Assembly (NCBI RefSeq): GCF_000227115.2
Contig: NC_016483.1
Coordinates: 806,001-870,000 of the forward strand
DNA from: Naumovozyma dairenensis CBS 421
Lineage: Eukaryota > Ascomycota > Saccharomycetes > Saccharomycetales > Saccharomycetaceae
Reading direction: 5' to 3'
Length of the DNA stretch: 64,000 nucleotides
Part shown: positions 11,014 through 21,681 of the stretch, in pieces
Position numbering within the stretch: position 1 is the first letter of the stretch
Layout: every line of letters starts with the position of its first letter
Notes under the pieces: generated by a model
The model's input: the letters and a program-made list of their open reading frames with translations, nothing else
Told to the model about the DNA's origin: nothing
Database searches by the model: none
Position numbers and translations under genes: made by a program

Positions 11014-12765
11014 ATGTCTGAACCTTCTTTGGGATTTTTGGAAGTATGGCAAAGAAACGAGAATAATCAAGGAAATAAAACACCTGAATATAACATTGAA
11101 CATTCGACTACATTACATGGAATAACTACTGAAGAACTGGGAAGTGGCGATTCTATCAATGAGAGCATTCTTTCTAATGATGATTCCAGTTTTCCACAAC
11201 AACAAGAACAACAGCAAGGTGGCGAAAAGATCTCGATTCTGAAAATTTGTAAACATAAAACATTAAAGATTGGAAGAAATACCAAAGAGGTTGATTTCCT
11301 TTTAAACGACCCATCTGTTTCATCAATCCATTGTATCATTTGGGCTATCTTGTTTGATGAGAAAAGTATACCAATGTGTTACATCAAAGATTTGTCATTA
11401 AATGGTACATTCGTGAATTCTAAAAGATTGGAAAGAAACGTTGCTTACCTTTTAAATGATAATGATATTATTGAATTGTCGTCTACATTTAATACTTTAT
11501 CAACTTCAATGATCAATTTATTCCAAGAAGAAGGGAATCCCCATTCTTATTTCAAATTTAAGTCTTTAAATTTGGAAGATAAATGTTTTTTGAAAAATGT
11601 TGAAAGAACTATCTTCGATGCTTTAAACATCAAGAAAATAATTAATAAAAATTGGGAAATTTCTCCAAAGATCATCGGGAATGGTACTTTCGGTAATGTC
11701 TTAGTAGCTTTCAAGAAAAATTTGAATGATAATATAAATTCAAAACCAACAGGAAAAATCATATATTCCCCAAGGAACTACGCTGTGAAAATTGTTAAAT
11801 TAAAAAAAAATAACGTTGATAAAGAAGCTAAAATACTGTTGAAACTAAACCATCCAAACATCATTAAGATTCATTATACATTCTCCGACATCATTAATGA
11901 TAACTTATACCTTTTCCAAGATTTGATCCCTGGAGGAGATTTGTTCTCATATTTAGCTAAAGGTGATTGTCTAACTTCAATAACAGAAACTGAATCCTTA
12001 ATACTTGTCTATCAAATTTTAAAAGCTCTAAGTTATCTACACAACCAAGGAATTGTCCATAGAGATTTAAAATTAGACAACATTCTTTTATGCTCACCAG
12101 AACCGTGTACAAGAATTGTACTGGCTGATTTTGGTATTGCTAAAGATATCTCCAAATTGAAAAGAAATTCAAGAATGAATACTATCGTGGGCACTCCAGA
12201 ATATTGTGCTCCTGAAGTTGGGTTCAAAACACGGCATCCTCACCCAAACTCAAAGTCACACCATGAATTATTATCAAGCTCAAGATCTTTCCTTAATCAA
12301 ACATGTTCAAGAGCAAATACCATTGAACAATATAAAAACGGTTATACGTATAAATGTGATCTATGGTCATTAGGCGTCGTCACACATATCATGTTGACCG
12401 GTATATCACCATTTTATGGTGATGGTACAGAAAACTCAATAATTCAAAATGTCAGAAATGGGAAATTGGATTTCAGTATAAAACATTGGGACCATATACA
12501 TGAAAATGCAAAGGATTTCGTTAGAAATCTTTTGAAAATTGACGCGAATGAAAGATTCGATAGTTTTCAAAGTTTAAATCATTCTTGGATAAGTAACCAT
12601 TCTGGTTATTTGGAAAAGATTTATCAAAAGAAAATATTATCTGTACTGCCATTGCAAACATTAAAAAATATGAGTTTAAATGAACCGTTACCATCGTCGA
12701 ATGATTGGAAAAGGAAATTACCAAAAAGCGTTAATATTGAAGCTAGAGATCCTGAGATGCAATAA
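11014..12765 (+). CDS. MEK1: Meiosis-specific FHA-domain kinase Mek1
   Basis: Mek1 (YOR351C) is the Rad53/Chk2-type kinase on meiotic chromosome axes that steers double-strand-break repair to the homologue and acts in the recombination checkpoint. The 583-residue frame has an N-terminal FHA domain (about 65-165; IGRNTKEV with phosphothreonine-contact Arg88, then SSIHCI and NGTF). The kinase domain runs from about 222 to 530: Gly loop IGNGTFGNV, ATP-binding Lys259 in AVKIVK, catalytic HRDLKLDN with Asp351, DFG at 372-374, and activation segment TIVGTPEYCAPE. About 45 residues of Ser/His-rich sequence are inserted between APE and the CDLWSLG motif. The C-terminal DWKRKLPKSV matches the end of the S. 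cerevisiae protein (497 residues). The synteny with TFB6 and MNE1 agrees. Regulation is probably meiotic, given the URS1-like site upstream. Confidence 0.95.
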   Translation: MSEPSLGFLEVWQRNENNQGNKTPEYNIEHSTTLHGITTEELGSGDSINESILSNDDSSFPQQQEQQQGGEKISILKICKHKTLKIGRNTKEVDFLLNDPSVSSIHCIIWAILFDEKSIPMCYIKDLSLNGTFVNSKRLERNVAYLLNDNDIIELSSTFNTLSTSMINLFQEEGNPHSYFKFKSLNLEDKCFLKNVERTIFDALNIKKIINKNWEISPKIIGNGTFGNVLVAFKKNLNDNINSKPTGKIIYSPRNYAVKIVKLKKNNVDKEAKILLKLNHPNIIKIHYTFSDIINDNLYLFQDLIPGGDLFSYLAKGDCLTSITETESLILVYQILKALSYLHNQGIVHRDLKLDNILLCSPEPCTRIVLADFGIAKDISKLKRNSRMNTIVGTPEYCAPEVGFKTRHPHPNSKSHHELLSSSRSFLNQTCSRANTIEQYKNGYTYKCDLWSLGVVTHIMLTGISPFYGDGTENSIIQNVRNGKLDFSIKHWDHIHENAKDFVRNLLKIDANERFDSFQSLNHSWISNHSGYLEKIYQKKILSVLPLQTLKNMSLNEPLPSSNDWKRKLPKSVNIEARDPEMQ

Positions 12766-13173
12766 AAAAAAAAGCGAAAAGCCAAGAAAGTTTAGACAAA
12801 AATTGAGGGAATGTAAAAACCGTCCATCTTTTTGTTTATAAATATATCTCCGTTGTTGATTAATGTAGTGAACTTATCCATATGTATGTATATACTTTCT
12901 GGAATTTGTGACATCGAAAAAAGACGAGAGAAAAACCATGGCGCGCTTATGTCATCTCATCAATACAATTAAAAGGAAACATTGAAATATGTATAAAGGT
13001 TCATAACCTTTCGTTTTAACTCGAACTAATTAAAAATTGGCATTGAGGATGCTTCAAATATATATATATATATAGCCTGTAATAAGTCCTTAAAGTAATT
13101 ATAATTTGACCAAAAAAGCGTGAATTTACAAAAAAGAGTCCAAGGAATAAAAAAGCCATCCATCGAATACATA
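12766..13173. other. MEK1 to BED-like gene spacer
   Basis: AT-rich spacer with a poly-A tract directly after the MEK1 stop and a short TA repeat at about 13059-13074. It contains the presumed promoter of the downstream gene. The open frame of that gene extends back to a GTG at 13120 but has no ATG before 13174. Confidence 0.4.
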
Positions 13174-14583
13174 ATGCCTGGTAAGAATATTAATACCAAC
13201 ACTCTTCATGATCAGCATCATCATCATATGTTGGATAATAGCAATGGTAATAATAACAATAATACTGGTGTAGTAGTTCCGGATGCTGCTGGCTTAGCTC
13301 AACATACATCGCTATCGTCCTCTTCGTCGTCTCCATCACAACTCCTGTCTTCACCATCTTCACCGACTTCATCAATGACTACTACCAATGTATATCCAAA
13401 AGTATACCACTTAATCCCAGTGGAAAATACACCACCTGATATACCATGGAAAGCTCTTGATTCATCAAGAAGGGGTGCAGACGGACAAGCCATTTTATCA
13501 TTCTTCTTACATAATAAATCACTAAATTATTGGAAGTGTCTACAATGTAAAAAGGTCTATTATTTCAGATTAAGTGATTATCGTTATAAATTAAATCCAC
13601 TAAAAAATCATTTGACAGGGAAGGGAAATAAACATGGTATCATTTGTGAAAAGAAACCGGATCTAAATACCGCTATTAGAAATATGGAAATGAAAAATTC
13701 CATAGATAATGCTGTCAAGAAAAGAAGATTGGAAACTATGGGTGCAGTAGAAATGAACCTATTAACTAATTCTAATGCAAATAATACCACTACTACTACG
13801 GCTAACCATATAAACAATATCGTTAATGAACACCACCAAGCTTCTTATTCCGCCATCACAAACAATTTCAATGGTGATACGCATAACAGTAGCCACCGTA
13901 ACGTTAATAATACCAGTCACAATGCCACAAGTAATCGTTCGTTAGCCCAAATAAATCCTACCAATAGCTCTGATATTAACGAAGAATTTATTAAGGTGTC
14001 CGTTCTTAAAGACATATTTAGATTTGTACTTGATGTTGTAGGAAGAGATCGAGATCGAGATCGAGATCGTATGCACAGGAATTTAGAAAATGCGATATCT
14101 TTAGCATCTAATGAGATTGATGAGAGAAAGAAAAGAAGAAAAATATCTTCTAATAACGTCGATGGAGATATCCAAGAACAAGATCAAAATATTCAGGACG
14201 ACGGACTAATGATACCGAGGCATAATCCAAATTCAAATTCAAATTCAAATCTAAATCAAGGTGAACATGAACGCCACGTTCGAAGTCAACTTCAAGCTCA
14301 ACAACAACAGAACCAACGTCACCTCCAGCATCGCCAAATACAACAACAACAGCAACAACAACATCAGCACCAGCAACTCGGAGAAACTCAAGGGCAGCAG
14401 CATCACCATCACTTGCAAGAAGGTGATCATCGATCGCAATTGGGACAACAACATCACCAATTGCAATTACAACATCTTCAGGAAAGAATGTCACGTAATA
14501 ACTATCAACAATCATCTCAACGACGTCAAAACAATCATCAGCAACAACCACAGCAACAGCATGGCGCCGGAGGCTTATTATAG
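13174..14583 (+). CDS. BED-type zinc-finger-like protein with Gln/Asn/His tracts
   Basis: I do not recognise this 469-residue protein as a known yeast gene, and none lies between MEK1 and MNE1 in S. cerevisiae. It has one compact folded-looking segment at about residues 75-162. There, YWKCLQCKKVYY and NHLTGKGNKHGIIC give Cys122-x2-Cys125-x20-His146-x7-His154 (or Cys158), preceded by an aromatic. That is the layout of a BED-type zinc finger, a DNA-binding fold common in hAT transposases and proteins derived from them. A basic stretch follows (KKRRLE, about 185). The rest is low complexity: His/Asn/Ser runs near the N-terminus, an (Arg-Asp) repeat from six-base tandem DNA at about 14044-14069, a KKRRKIS basic patch, and a long Gln/His-rich C-terminus. 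The start is the first in-frame ATG. A role as a DNA-binding regulator is inference from the finger alone. Confidence 0.65.
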   Translation: MPGKNINTNTLHDQHHHHMLDNSNGNNNNNTGVVVPDAAGLAQHTSLSSSSSSPSQLLSSPSSPTSSMTTTNVYPKVYHLIPVENTPPDIPWKALDSSRRGADGQAILSFFLHNKSLNYWKCLQCKKVYYFRLSDYRYKLNPLKNHLTGKGNKHGIICEKKPDLNTAIRNMEMKNSIDNAVKKRRLETMGAVEMNLLTNSNANNTTTTTANHINNIVNEHHQASYSAITNNFNGDTHNSSHRNVNNTSHNATSNRSLAQINPTNSSDINEEFIKVSVLKDIFRFVLDVVGRDRDRDRDRMHRNLENAISLASNEIDERKKRRKISSNNVDGDIQEQDQNIQDDGLMIPRHNPNSNSNSNLNQGEHERHVRSQLQAQQQQNQRHLQHRQIQQQQQQQHQHQQLGETQGQQHHHHLQEGDHRSQLGQQHHQLQLQHLQERMSRNNYQQSSQRRQNNHQQQPQQQHGAGGLL

Positions 14584-14890
14584 TTTTTTTGGTCATGATC
14601 AATAGCATACACAATTGTTCTTGCTCTTTTTCATTTTTTTTTTTGTTATTTAAAAATATATAGAAATATAGAATTATAAGAATCTTATTTCCATCATTAT
14701 TTCAATACTCTTCTTTTTGACCATTTCATTCAAATACTTGGGGGGCTTGACTTATAGTATATCTCGCGGCGTATCAATTATCTTGACGATATAAGTATTT
14801 TAAAGACATGATAAAAACTTAATTAATCGAAACATTATTTGATGTAAAGATCTATCATACAAAGTGAGTCTATGTTATCGATAGTACCAT
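14584..14890. other. Spacer before MNE1
   Basis: T-rich sequence after the BED-like gene (probable transcript end, for example the T run at about 14636-14644), then AT-rich promoter sequence of MNE1. I see no distinct motif. Confidence 0.35.
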
Positions 14891-16876
14891 ATGACCATAT
14901 TTCCAGTTAGAGCTGCCACGAATGCTTGGAAAAGATCGATATCTTCTAATATTACTAGTATAGTCAATGATGTCCTTAATAATGCTTCAAAAAATAGAGC
15001 AACTTCACCAATAATAACAGGTGAGAATATAACAACTGAAAATAATATTTCACCGAGAGACAAATCTGCAAGCATCCTTTCCCCTACAGATAAATGGATT
15101 CATGAATCATTTACAAAATATCGTGGATATTTAAAGAAGACGGGTTCAAAAAATACAATTACATTGAATTTGCCCCAAATTTTGAGGACTTTACAAATAT
15201 TGCGTTCATCAGACCAGACACGATCTTATTTTATCTTACTGAATAGATTAAATTCTACTGAGAGAATCAATTGGATCTCTCAAAATGGGAAAGCGGTTCG
15301 ATTAACTAATAATCGTGCTCCATTAGAATTGTACAATGAATTGTCCAAGATGCTTTATAGACAATCGTTAAGATTAGAAGATGATTCAAGTAATAACGAT
15401 ATCTTAGCCAAACTTGCAATGAAGTTACTAAGAGAATACTATGAAATTATAATGGAGTCGCAGCAAGCAGTGACAACTCGTCCGATCATCACTATTGCAA
15501 CAACGGATACCGTACCAAATAGTCTTTTGGAAAATACCAAGTTTTTCAAAAATTGTTTATCCATCATCATTAAATCGAAGTCCTTTGCAAGGCTCCATTA
15601 TGTTTTAAAAAAATATATTCGGAATGGAACAGACAATCTTTCATATTATTTTGCAATATTGTCATTCTATGAAAAGACGTATCAAATTTTTAAACTGAAA
15701 AATTATATTAGTATGTTATCATCATTTGAAAATACTGAAGTTAACTTACAAGCCGAATCTGATATAAAGTCTTTTAGTAGTATAATAGTTCATGTAACGA
15801 ATCGATTATTATCAAATAATATGGAGGAAACTTGTATTCAGTTTTTTGATAAATTGACAAGAGATTGGAATTATAAAATGCTAGACCATGATTATAACGT
15901 GATACTTGAGATGATTGAAAAATATGGATCTTATAAATTTCTTTACCGTTTGAAAATTTTGTTCCCAGATTATTCTGATTCGGAAATATCTTTAGTAGAC
16001 GCTATAAAATTAAACTGTAGTGAAAAATCATTACTCCAATTGATTCCCATATTAAACGATTATCATCACAAATTAGAATCAAATGAATCAGAGCTGAGAT
16101 TCTTACAATGTAAATTACCGCCACTTTACACAAATCTAAAAGGGTGGGAGGACTTCTTTCATTCTTTGTTACCCACACTACGTTCTTCTGCAATAACGCA
16201 AAACACGAAAAACTTCATAATGAATTTGATCATATCACATGTAGCTTCTGACCGTTCTTTGGGGTTCATGCTACTATTTCTCGAGCATATAACCTATCAA
16301 TTAAATTTACCGACTTTATTGTTATCCTTTCAAGAAAATAGAACTGTAATACTAAATCAACTTTATCATTCACTTCTTCGATCGATGGCCGTTAATCCGT
16401 CCGCTAATAGATTATCGCTATTTCATTTATTTAACTGGATCAAACAGAATGAATTAGATTCCTTCTATTTCTCTGAACAAGATTTGAAAAGTATCTGGAA
16501 AACTTTCCCCCAAGATGTTACAATATATACTAAATCTGATTCGCTTTTACTGAATTATTATCATAATGAATTATCAAGGATATGTGAGAATACTTGTATT
16601 CCAAACCATTTAGAGACTTTAGTCTCTAACAATACTAAAATTAATAATAACCAAACAGAAAACCTTACCGCTGTCCAAATAGAGACTGTATTACTACAAG
16701 TATCGGGCCCTGTCACCGATACGCTTGACTTACATGAATTACTTGATATAGAAAAGAAACATGAAGGTGGATCTTATTTTTTCTCAATAGATAAAGGTAA
16801 TAGTCAACGACTAAAAGATATTTTACAGACTTTAAAAAGTAAAGCAGCTGAAAGACAGGCAAAAACTTGTGAATAA
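14891..16876 (+). CDS. MNE1: Mne1-like mitochondrial intron-splicing factor
   Basis: The 661-residue frame matches the length of S. cerevisiae Mne1 (YOR350C, 663), a mitochondrial matrix protein in the ribonucleoprotein that promotes removal of the aI5beta group I intron from COX1 pre-RNA. The N-terminus MTIFPVRAATNAWKRSISSN is basic and amphipathic, consistent with a presequence. The remainder is a helical, Leu/Ser/Asn-rich protein without catalytic motifs. Its position between MEK1 and CIN1 is the same as in S. cerevisiae and carries most of the identification. The stop codon lies only 45 bases from the convergent stop of CIN1, so the two transcripts very probably overlap at their 3' ends. 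Confidence 0.85.
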   Translation: MTIFPVRAATNAWKRSISSNITSIVNDVLNNASKNRATSPIITGENITTENNISPRDKSASILSPTDKWIHESFTKYRGYLKKTGSKNTITLNLPQILRTLQILRSSDQTRSYFILLNRLNSTERINWISQNGKAVRLTNNRAPLELYNELSKMLYRQSLRLEDDSSNNDILAKLAMKLLREYYEIIMESQQAVTTRPIITIATTDTVPNSLLENTKFFKNCLSIIIKSKSFARLHYVLKKYIRNGTDNLSYYFAILSFYEKTYQIFKLKNYISMLSSFENTEVNLQAESDIKSFSSIIVHVTNRLLSNNMEETCIQFFDKLTRDWNYKMLDHDYNVILEMIEKYGSYKFLYRLKILFPDYSDSEISLVDAIKLNCSEKSLLQLIPILNDYHHKLESNESELRFLQCKLPPLYTNLKGWEDFFHSLLPTLRSSAITQNTKNFIMNLIISHVASDRSLGFMLLFLEHITYQLNLPTLLLSFQENRTVILNQLYHSLLRSMAVNPSANRLSLFHLFNWIKQNELDSFYFSEQDLKSIWKTFPQDVTIYTKSDSLLLNYYHNELSRICENTCIPNHLETLVSNNTKINNNQTENLTAVQIETVLLQVSGPVTDTLDLHELLDIEKKHEGGSYFFSIDKGNSQRLKDILQTLKSKAAERQAKTCE

Positions 16877-16921
16877 AGCATATACTCTCTTTCCAACCAC
16901 ATTAAATATGTATTCTATAGA

Positions 16922-19900
16922 CTAAATATTCTTCACGCAATTGTCTTTTAACAATATTTGCTCGGGGAGTGTGTCATCAGTCCATATGCTTTTAGAAACA
17001 TCATCGCTTTTGCATGCACTTTTTACTACCTTTAACTCATGATACATCTCAAATTCTAATAAAATTTGTAACAAGCTCTCTATACTTGATCGTTTAATCA
17101 TTTCACTTATTCTTTTCTTTTTGATTGAGTTAGTAGAATCTGTAGTGGATTTTCTCTGGATTAATACCAATAATCTTTTAATAATGGTATTAACAAATGG
17201 CACGACCAAATCTGGATTATCATTATTAATGTCCTGATAGACAACACATAAATGTGGAAATAATCTCAAGACGCCTAACTTCAACATCAACATGCCATCA
17301 TCGCTATGTATTTCTACCAAGTGCAAATTGTATAATTTTGCGTAAACACCTTTGATATTGAATTCAAATGGCCAACGGATCCCAGATTGAAACAAACGTT
17401 CCCAAAAATTCAATGAAATTATGGTAAATTTCAAATTTTCTTGAGTTAGTTCAGTAGCTCTCGGTATAATCTTAATTAGTTCATTACAAAGTTCTAATTT
17501 TTCATCATTAGAAGTTCGATTATTGTAGAATCGTATAAACTCATTTAATGATTCTGTTAGATCTTCGTCTGTAGCATGAACGGCACCAAGTGTCATCATG
17601 TATCCTTTCCAGAAATTCCTCATATAAATTGTATTATCTTTTATATACTCTTCATCATAAAAAGTCAGTAGTTGACAATGAATGCTTTTTGAATCATCAT
17701 TGGAGGATTTGAAGATGTCCGAGAGGAGGGTGAACGCTAATTTCTTCAGTTCTGTGGCTGGTTCCGTAGATATCCGAATTAAGGAGGGAATTAGTTTTGA
17801 AATTATTCTAAGATCAGTAGTACTACCAGATAGTAATATGTTTTTGTTTTTAGATATTAACTCGCACGCACTGGTTCGTACTAACCGGCCCACATCACCT
17901 TGTTCTGTGATCGTATAATCATTCAAGAAATCAAGGAGTGAATTTTCATGTAAGAGACCAGAAGTTATTAAAAGTTGGAACTTAGTAGTATCAGCTGTCA
18001 ACGAATCAATTATTTTAGATTTCGATTGGCATGAAAGAGTCTGCAATTGTTTATAAAAAATTTCAGAAAAGTGTCTTGGTTCTAATTTAGGTAGAGAAGA
18101 ACAAACTATAAGGTTATTTGACTTTATCTGTTTTTCATACTCTTTCCAGAATAATTCTGCAACTTCATTATTTTCAAATTTAGAACGGATAGAATCTGAT
18201 AATACAGAAATTACTTGCTTCGTTAGGTTATCAAATTCTTTGAAAACCAATGGGTCTCTAGTAGGTATTGATTTCACAATTGAGAAAAATCTATAACAGT
18301 CGTCTTTTGTAAATTTCAATGTCTGTTCATAATTTGATGCAAAATGATAAATGAATATTTTCAAAATTACTGTATATTGGAATAATCTATTGGAATTTAT
18401 ATTTCTGTGACGTTTAAAAATGTCAAATGCTTTGAAGTTTGTAATGAGTTCATCAAGGAAGTTCCTATATTTTTGAAGGACGTCTTTGTCTTGTGCAATT
18501 TTTGTACGAAGAATCAATTCTATGAGTAAGTAAACGATTTTCGCTGAATCTAATTGAAGCTGATATCTATCTTTAGAAGATTTCCCTGCCTTTATGAACT
18601 GCTGAATTCTTTGAAAAAGCTTTGCATTGAAATTCGAAGAGGCAACGAGGTGAGCAGTATCAACATGATTTGAAAGAGAAGTGAAGGATTTAGCGGTCAA
18701 TTTAACAGAACCAAGATTAAAATTCGTTCCGAATATGTTGGTATCGAAAAGCCAGCTTATGATGAAATCCCAATATTCCGGGAATTTAACATTAAAAATA
18801 GAATATAAAGTGATGATGTTTTCTGAGTATGAATGATCAATATCATTGATGGGTAATTCTATTATTTTCATTATGGTTGGATGATCTAATATTTTAGTAC
18901 CATATCTTCCTAATAATTCTTGTAATGCAGCAGTTGAGGATTTTCTTATGATATATGCATGATCAAATAATGAGCAAGTTAACAAATTCAAGAAGACAGA
19001 ATCAAGTACAGGAATAGGGATTGTAGATCTACTTCTTGCTAGAGACCAGCAAATAAAGTTTGTAGCGTCTTTGATTTGATTCCCTTTGATTGACTTAAGT
19101 TGTAATTGTTGAAAAGTTAAACTCTTCGGTATAATTTCATTTGAGATAGTAAGTAGATATGTTGATGTTAATGAATTGGCGATATATTTAATCGATTCTG
19201 CAATAATCAATAAATTTGTGTGCAAAAAGTCAATATCTATCATATCCCATGACTTTTCCTTCAGTAAAGAAGCTGTAGTAAGGATGATATCATTGATTAA
19301 GATATCTTGTGCCATTTCCACCTCTTTTAATTCGTTACATAACGTATTTAGAATCTTCTTGAATGAGTGTGCGATAATGAAACGTGTATCCGTTGATTGA
19401 TTCGAAAAATGCGATAAGTACCACGAGATGATCTGTTCTAAAGCGTCCCAATTTTCAAAATACCCGTTCAATATAAACAATTTTGGAAGTAATTTGTTTA
19501 AGATATTCATTCTATTAGAAGAAGAAGAGGATGCTGATGCTGATGCTGAATTCAATATGAAGCAAGTTAACTTTTCCATTGATAAAACTGTGAGAAAAAA
19601 TTGTTCCAATTCCTCGATGTCTATCGATTTAGCATTTACAATTAGTAGCTTTAAGTAGTAATTCAACGTCAAAAGGTCTTCGTTTTGTTCTGGATTAGAA
19701 GTAACCTTTTCAATATCATGTTTAGACTTTTCTTTATTTTTGAAATATAATTGTGCCCGTATTTGACAGAGTATGGTGATAAACAATTGATTATTTTTGA
19801 ATGAATTGATAGCTTCAATAATTTCGGCATAATTATCTTTGAAATCAAATGGTGATTGTACTACAGTGTTTAAAGATGCTAATAATAAATAATGTAAATA

Positions 19901-20302
19901 CCAAATATCCACAATTCGATTTTCAGTTGACTTTCCTAAAGATTTTAGATCATTCATTATGAGAGGCAAAAGAAAAACATTTGTGGTTAAAAACTTTGAT
20001 GTTGCTTTCAAAGAGGTAACTTTGGATAAGTTATAGAAAATCTTGGACTTGAAAATCTTTATAGTAATATCTTTAGTTTCTTCAAAGAATTCGTCCAATA
20101 AAACTGGGACAATAATGTGAAGCTTTTTCTCTAAGATAGATGGATCATTTTGGAATGAGTTTATAATAACAGTTATCTCTTCCACATTGGATTCTAAAAG
20201 TTTATAGTCATGATTTTTGGAATATGAAGAGCTAGTTTCATTTAACACAGTTATCTTATCTGTTAAAGTGATCACAGCCAACTCATTTGGATGTTTATTC
20301 AT
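16922..20302 (-). CDS. CIN1: Tubulin folding cofactor D (Cin1)
   Basis: Cin1 (YOR349W) is the yeast cofactor D, a HEAT-repeat protein that binds beta-tubulin and, with Cin2, Cin4 and Pac2, takes part in tubulin folding and heterodimer assembly. Mutants are benomyl sensitive and lose chromosomes. The 1,126-residue frame is a long run of helical repeats, including KSSTAALQELLGRYG at about residue 470, typical of the Arm/HEAT core of cofactor D proteins. It is longer than the 1,014 residues of S. cerevisiae. The frame stays open to a GTG at 20344, and the first ATG is at 20302 (MNKHPNELAVIT). The neighbours MNE1 and PUT4 are those expected from S. cerevisiae. Confidence 0.9.
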   Translation of the reverse strand: MNKHPNELAVITLTDKITVLNETSSSYSKNHDYKLLESNVEEITVIINSFQNDPSILEKKLHIIVPVLLDEFFEETKDITIKIFKSKIFYNLSKVTSLKATSKFLTTNVFLLPLIMNDLKSLGKSTENRIVDIWYLHYLLLASLNTVVQSPFDFKDNYAEIIEAINSFKNNQLFITILCQIRAQLYFKNKEKSKHDIEKVTSNPEQNEDLLTLNYYLKLLIVNAKSIDIEELEQFFLTVLSMEKLTCFILNSASASASSSSSNRMNILNKLLPKLFILNGYFENWDALEQIISWYLSHFSNQSTDTRFIIAHSFKKILNTLCNELKEVEMAQDILINDIILTTASLLKEKSWDMIDIDFLHTNLLIIAESIKYIANSLTSTYLLTISNEIIPKSLTFQQLQLKSIKGNQIKDATNFICWSLARSRSTIPIPVLDSVFLNLLTCSLFDHAYIIRKSSTAALQELLGRYGTKILDHPTIMKIIELPINDIDHSYSENIITLYSIFNVKFPEYWDFIISWLFDTNIFGTNFNLGSVKLTAKSFTSLSNHVDTAHLVASSNFNAKLFQRIQQFIKAGKSSKDRYQLQLDSAKIVYLLIELILRTKIAQDKDVLQKYRNFLDELITNFKAFDIFKRHRNINSNRLFQYTVILKIFIYHFASNYEQTLKFTKDDCYRFFSIVKSIPTRDPLVFKEFDNLTKQVISVLSDSIRSKFENNEVAELFWKEYEKQIKSNNLIVCSSLPKLEPRHFSEIFYKQLQTLSCQSKSKIIDSLTADTTKFQLLITSGLLHENSLLDFLNDYTITEQGDVGRLVRTSACELISKNKNILLSGSTTDLRIISKLIPSLIRISTEPATELKKLAFTLLSDIFKSSNDDSKSIHCQLLTFYDEEYIKDNTIYMRNFWKGYMMTLGAVHATDEDLTESLNEFIRFYNNRTSNDEKLELCNELIKIIPRATELTQENLKFTIISLNFWERLFQSGIRWPFEFNIKGVYAKLYNLHLVEIHSDDGMLMLKLGVLRLFPHLCVVYQDINNDNPDLVVPFVNTIIKRLLVLIQRKSTTDSTNSIKKKRISEMIKRSSIESLLQILLEFEMYHELKVVKSACKSDDVSKSIWTDDTLPEQILLKDNCVKNI

Positions 20303-20716
20303 GTAGGTGTTAGATATGAGCTTTCGTAACGTGCAGTTTTTCACCCTTTCTAATAGTATCCTTTTGCCGTTTGATACAAGTAAACATTAATAGAAACTTT
20401 TTATGTAAAATGGTGTTTTCCTCTTCGATTTTATCTTCAACATTTTTCATATTTGGAACACTTCTACTAGGGGCGCTATCACATAAAACACTTGTTAAGA
20501 AAACTTAACGTGTAAAGTTGATTTAGTTGCTCTGAACTATATCTAGGTTAATAGACTTAAGGATGGGATATTATTAGCAGAATACCAGAAGCACGAGTAA
20601 AGTATTACAGTATATAGCCCACATATGTGACACTCTGAGCTTGACGGTCCTTGTAAGAACTACTAATGATAGCTAACTTCGCAACCGAAGCCATTTCAGA
20701 GAGTTTGGTTAAACGT

Positions 20717-20858
20717 AGAACCATTCAGGTATTCACCTTATTATCCCCTCTACTTGTTATATAAAATAAGTAACTGAGGTTAAACCAACCTATATACTAT
20801 ACGTTAACATGGTTAATAGTTAACCCTGAACTAGCAAATAGAAGCTAATTACGTCTAA
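20717..20858 (+). repeat. LTR-like fragment, copy 1
   Basis: This stretch aligns in the same orientation with 22221-22366. Shared blocks in order are AGAACC, AGGTATTCACC, TTATATAA, AATAG-TAACCCTGAACTA and a TCTAA end, at an estimated 70 percent identity with small gaps. A TATA-like core about 100 bases before the shared end and the AT-rich composition suggest the 3' part of a Ty-type long terminal repeat. I could not define the TG start, the CA end or a target duplication, so it is only a dispersed repeat for certain. Confidence 0.4.
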
Positions 20859-21681
20859 TCCTCTCATAGATGGAATAGGGAGGAAAATCAAGACAGCTCT
20901 ACGAATAAACCAATAGTTATCGTTGAAAAAGGGTTTATTAGCCCAGCATAGCTATGGAATTATAACTATGAAATTAAAATCCAACTATTTTTGTTCAAAA
21001 TAAGTATCATGCATGATACACGAAAAAGTTGAACCTTGCCATCCGTATGTATCCTTATATGATTTCGTTTTTCATGCTAAGGATATTCCCGGTTGGCTCT
21101 TTACTACTTTTTCATGTCTATATGCAAAAAACAAAAAAGTTCTCCTTTAAACCACCTAAGCTTTTTTCTCTGTTCCTTATGTCCCTGTTTCTACTGAGCA
21201 GAGCTCTTGTTATTTTAGGGAATAAAGCATACACATAAACAACAAAACAAAGAATTAACACTGATGTGTCAAAAAAAGGAACTATATTCCGGTTATCGAT
21301 GGGGAAAAATATTTCTTCTAATGTACGGAAATAATGAGGTGGACCCTTTTACAAAATTGTCCCACCATTTTGCATACGTAATCTTTCTAATCACAACAAC
21401 CACATACATACGTAATTGACTGAGTGTCTTACGTAAATTGAACGGCAACACCGATATACTTAATCTTGCATACTCTAGAAGAGTATCCGTAGGAAGGGAA
21501 GGAAATCTGGAGTTCATAGTTTGCCCTTTCCTTACCCCCGGATTAAAACCCCACAAACTCCATGTTTCTTGACCCAATTGGAAGAAAGTTAATTTCTCCT
21601 TTTGTCTCTTTTGTCTTCAAAAATTCAATAGTTGGCGCCTATATCAATGACGTTATATATGTGTTGCATACCCGTGTACAA

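Noticed and set aside
14150..14614. A 154-codon minus-strand frame opposite the BED-like gene
   Set aside because: Its Val/Leu/Asp repeats mirror the CAA/CAT tracts of the plus strand. The plus frame has the finger motif and the longer ORF.
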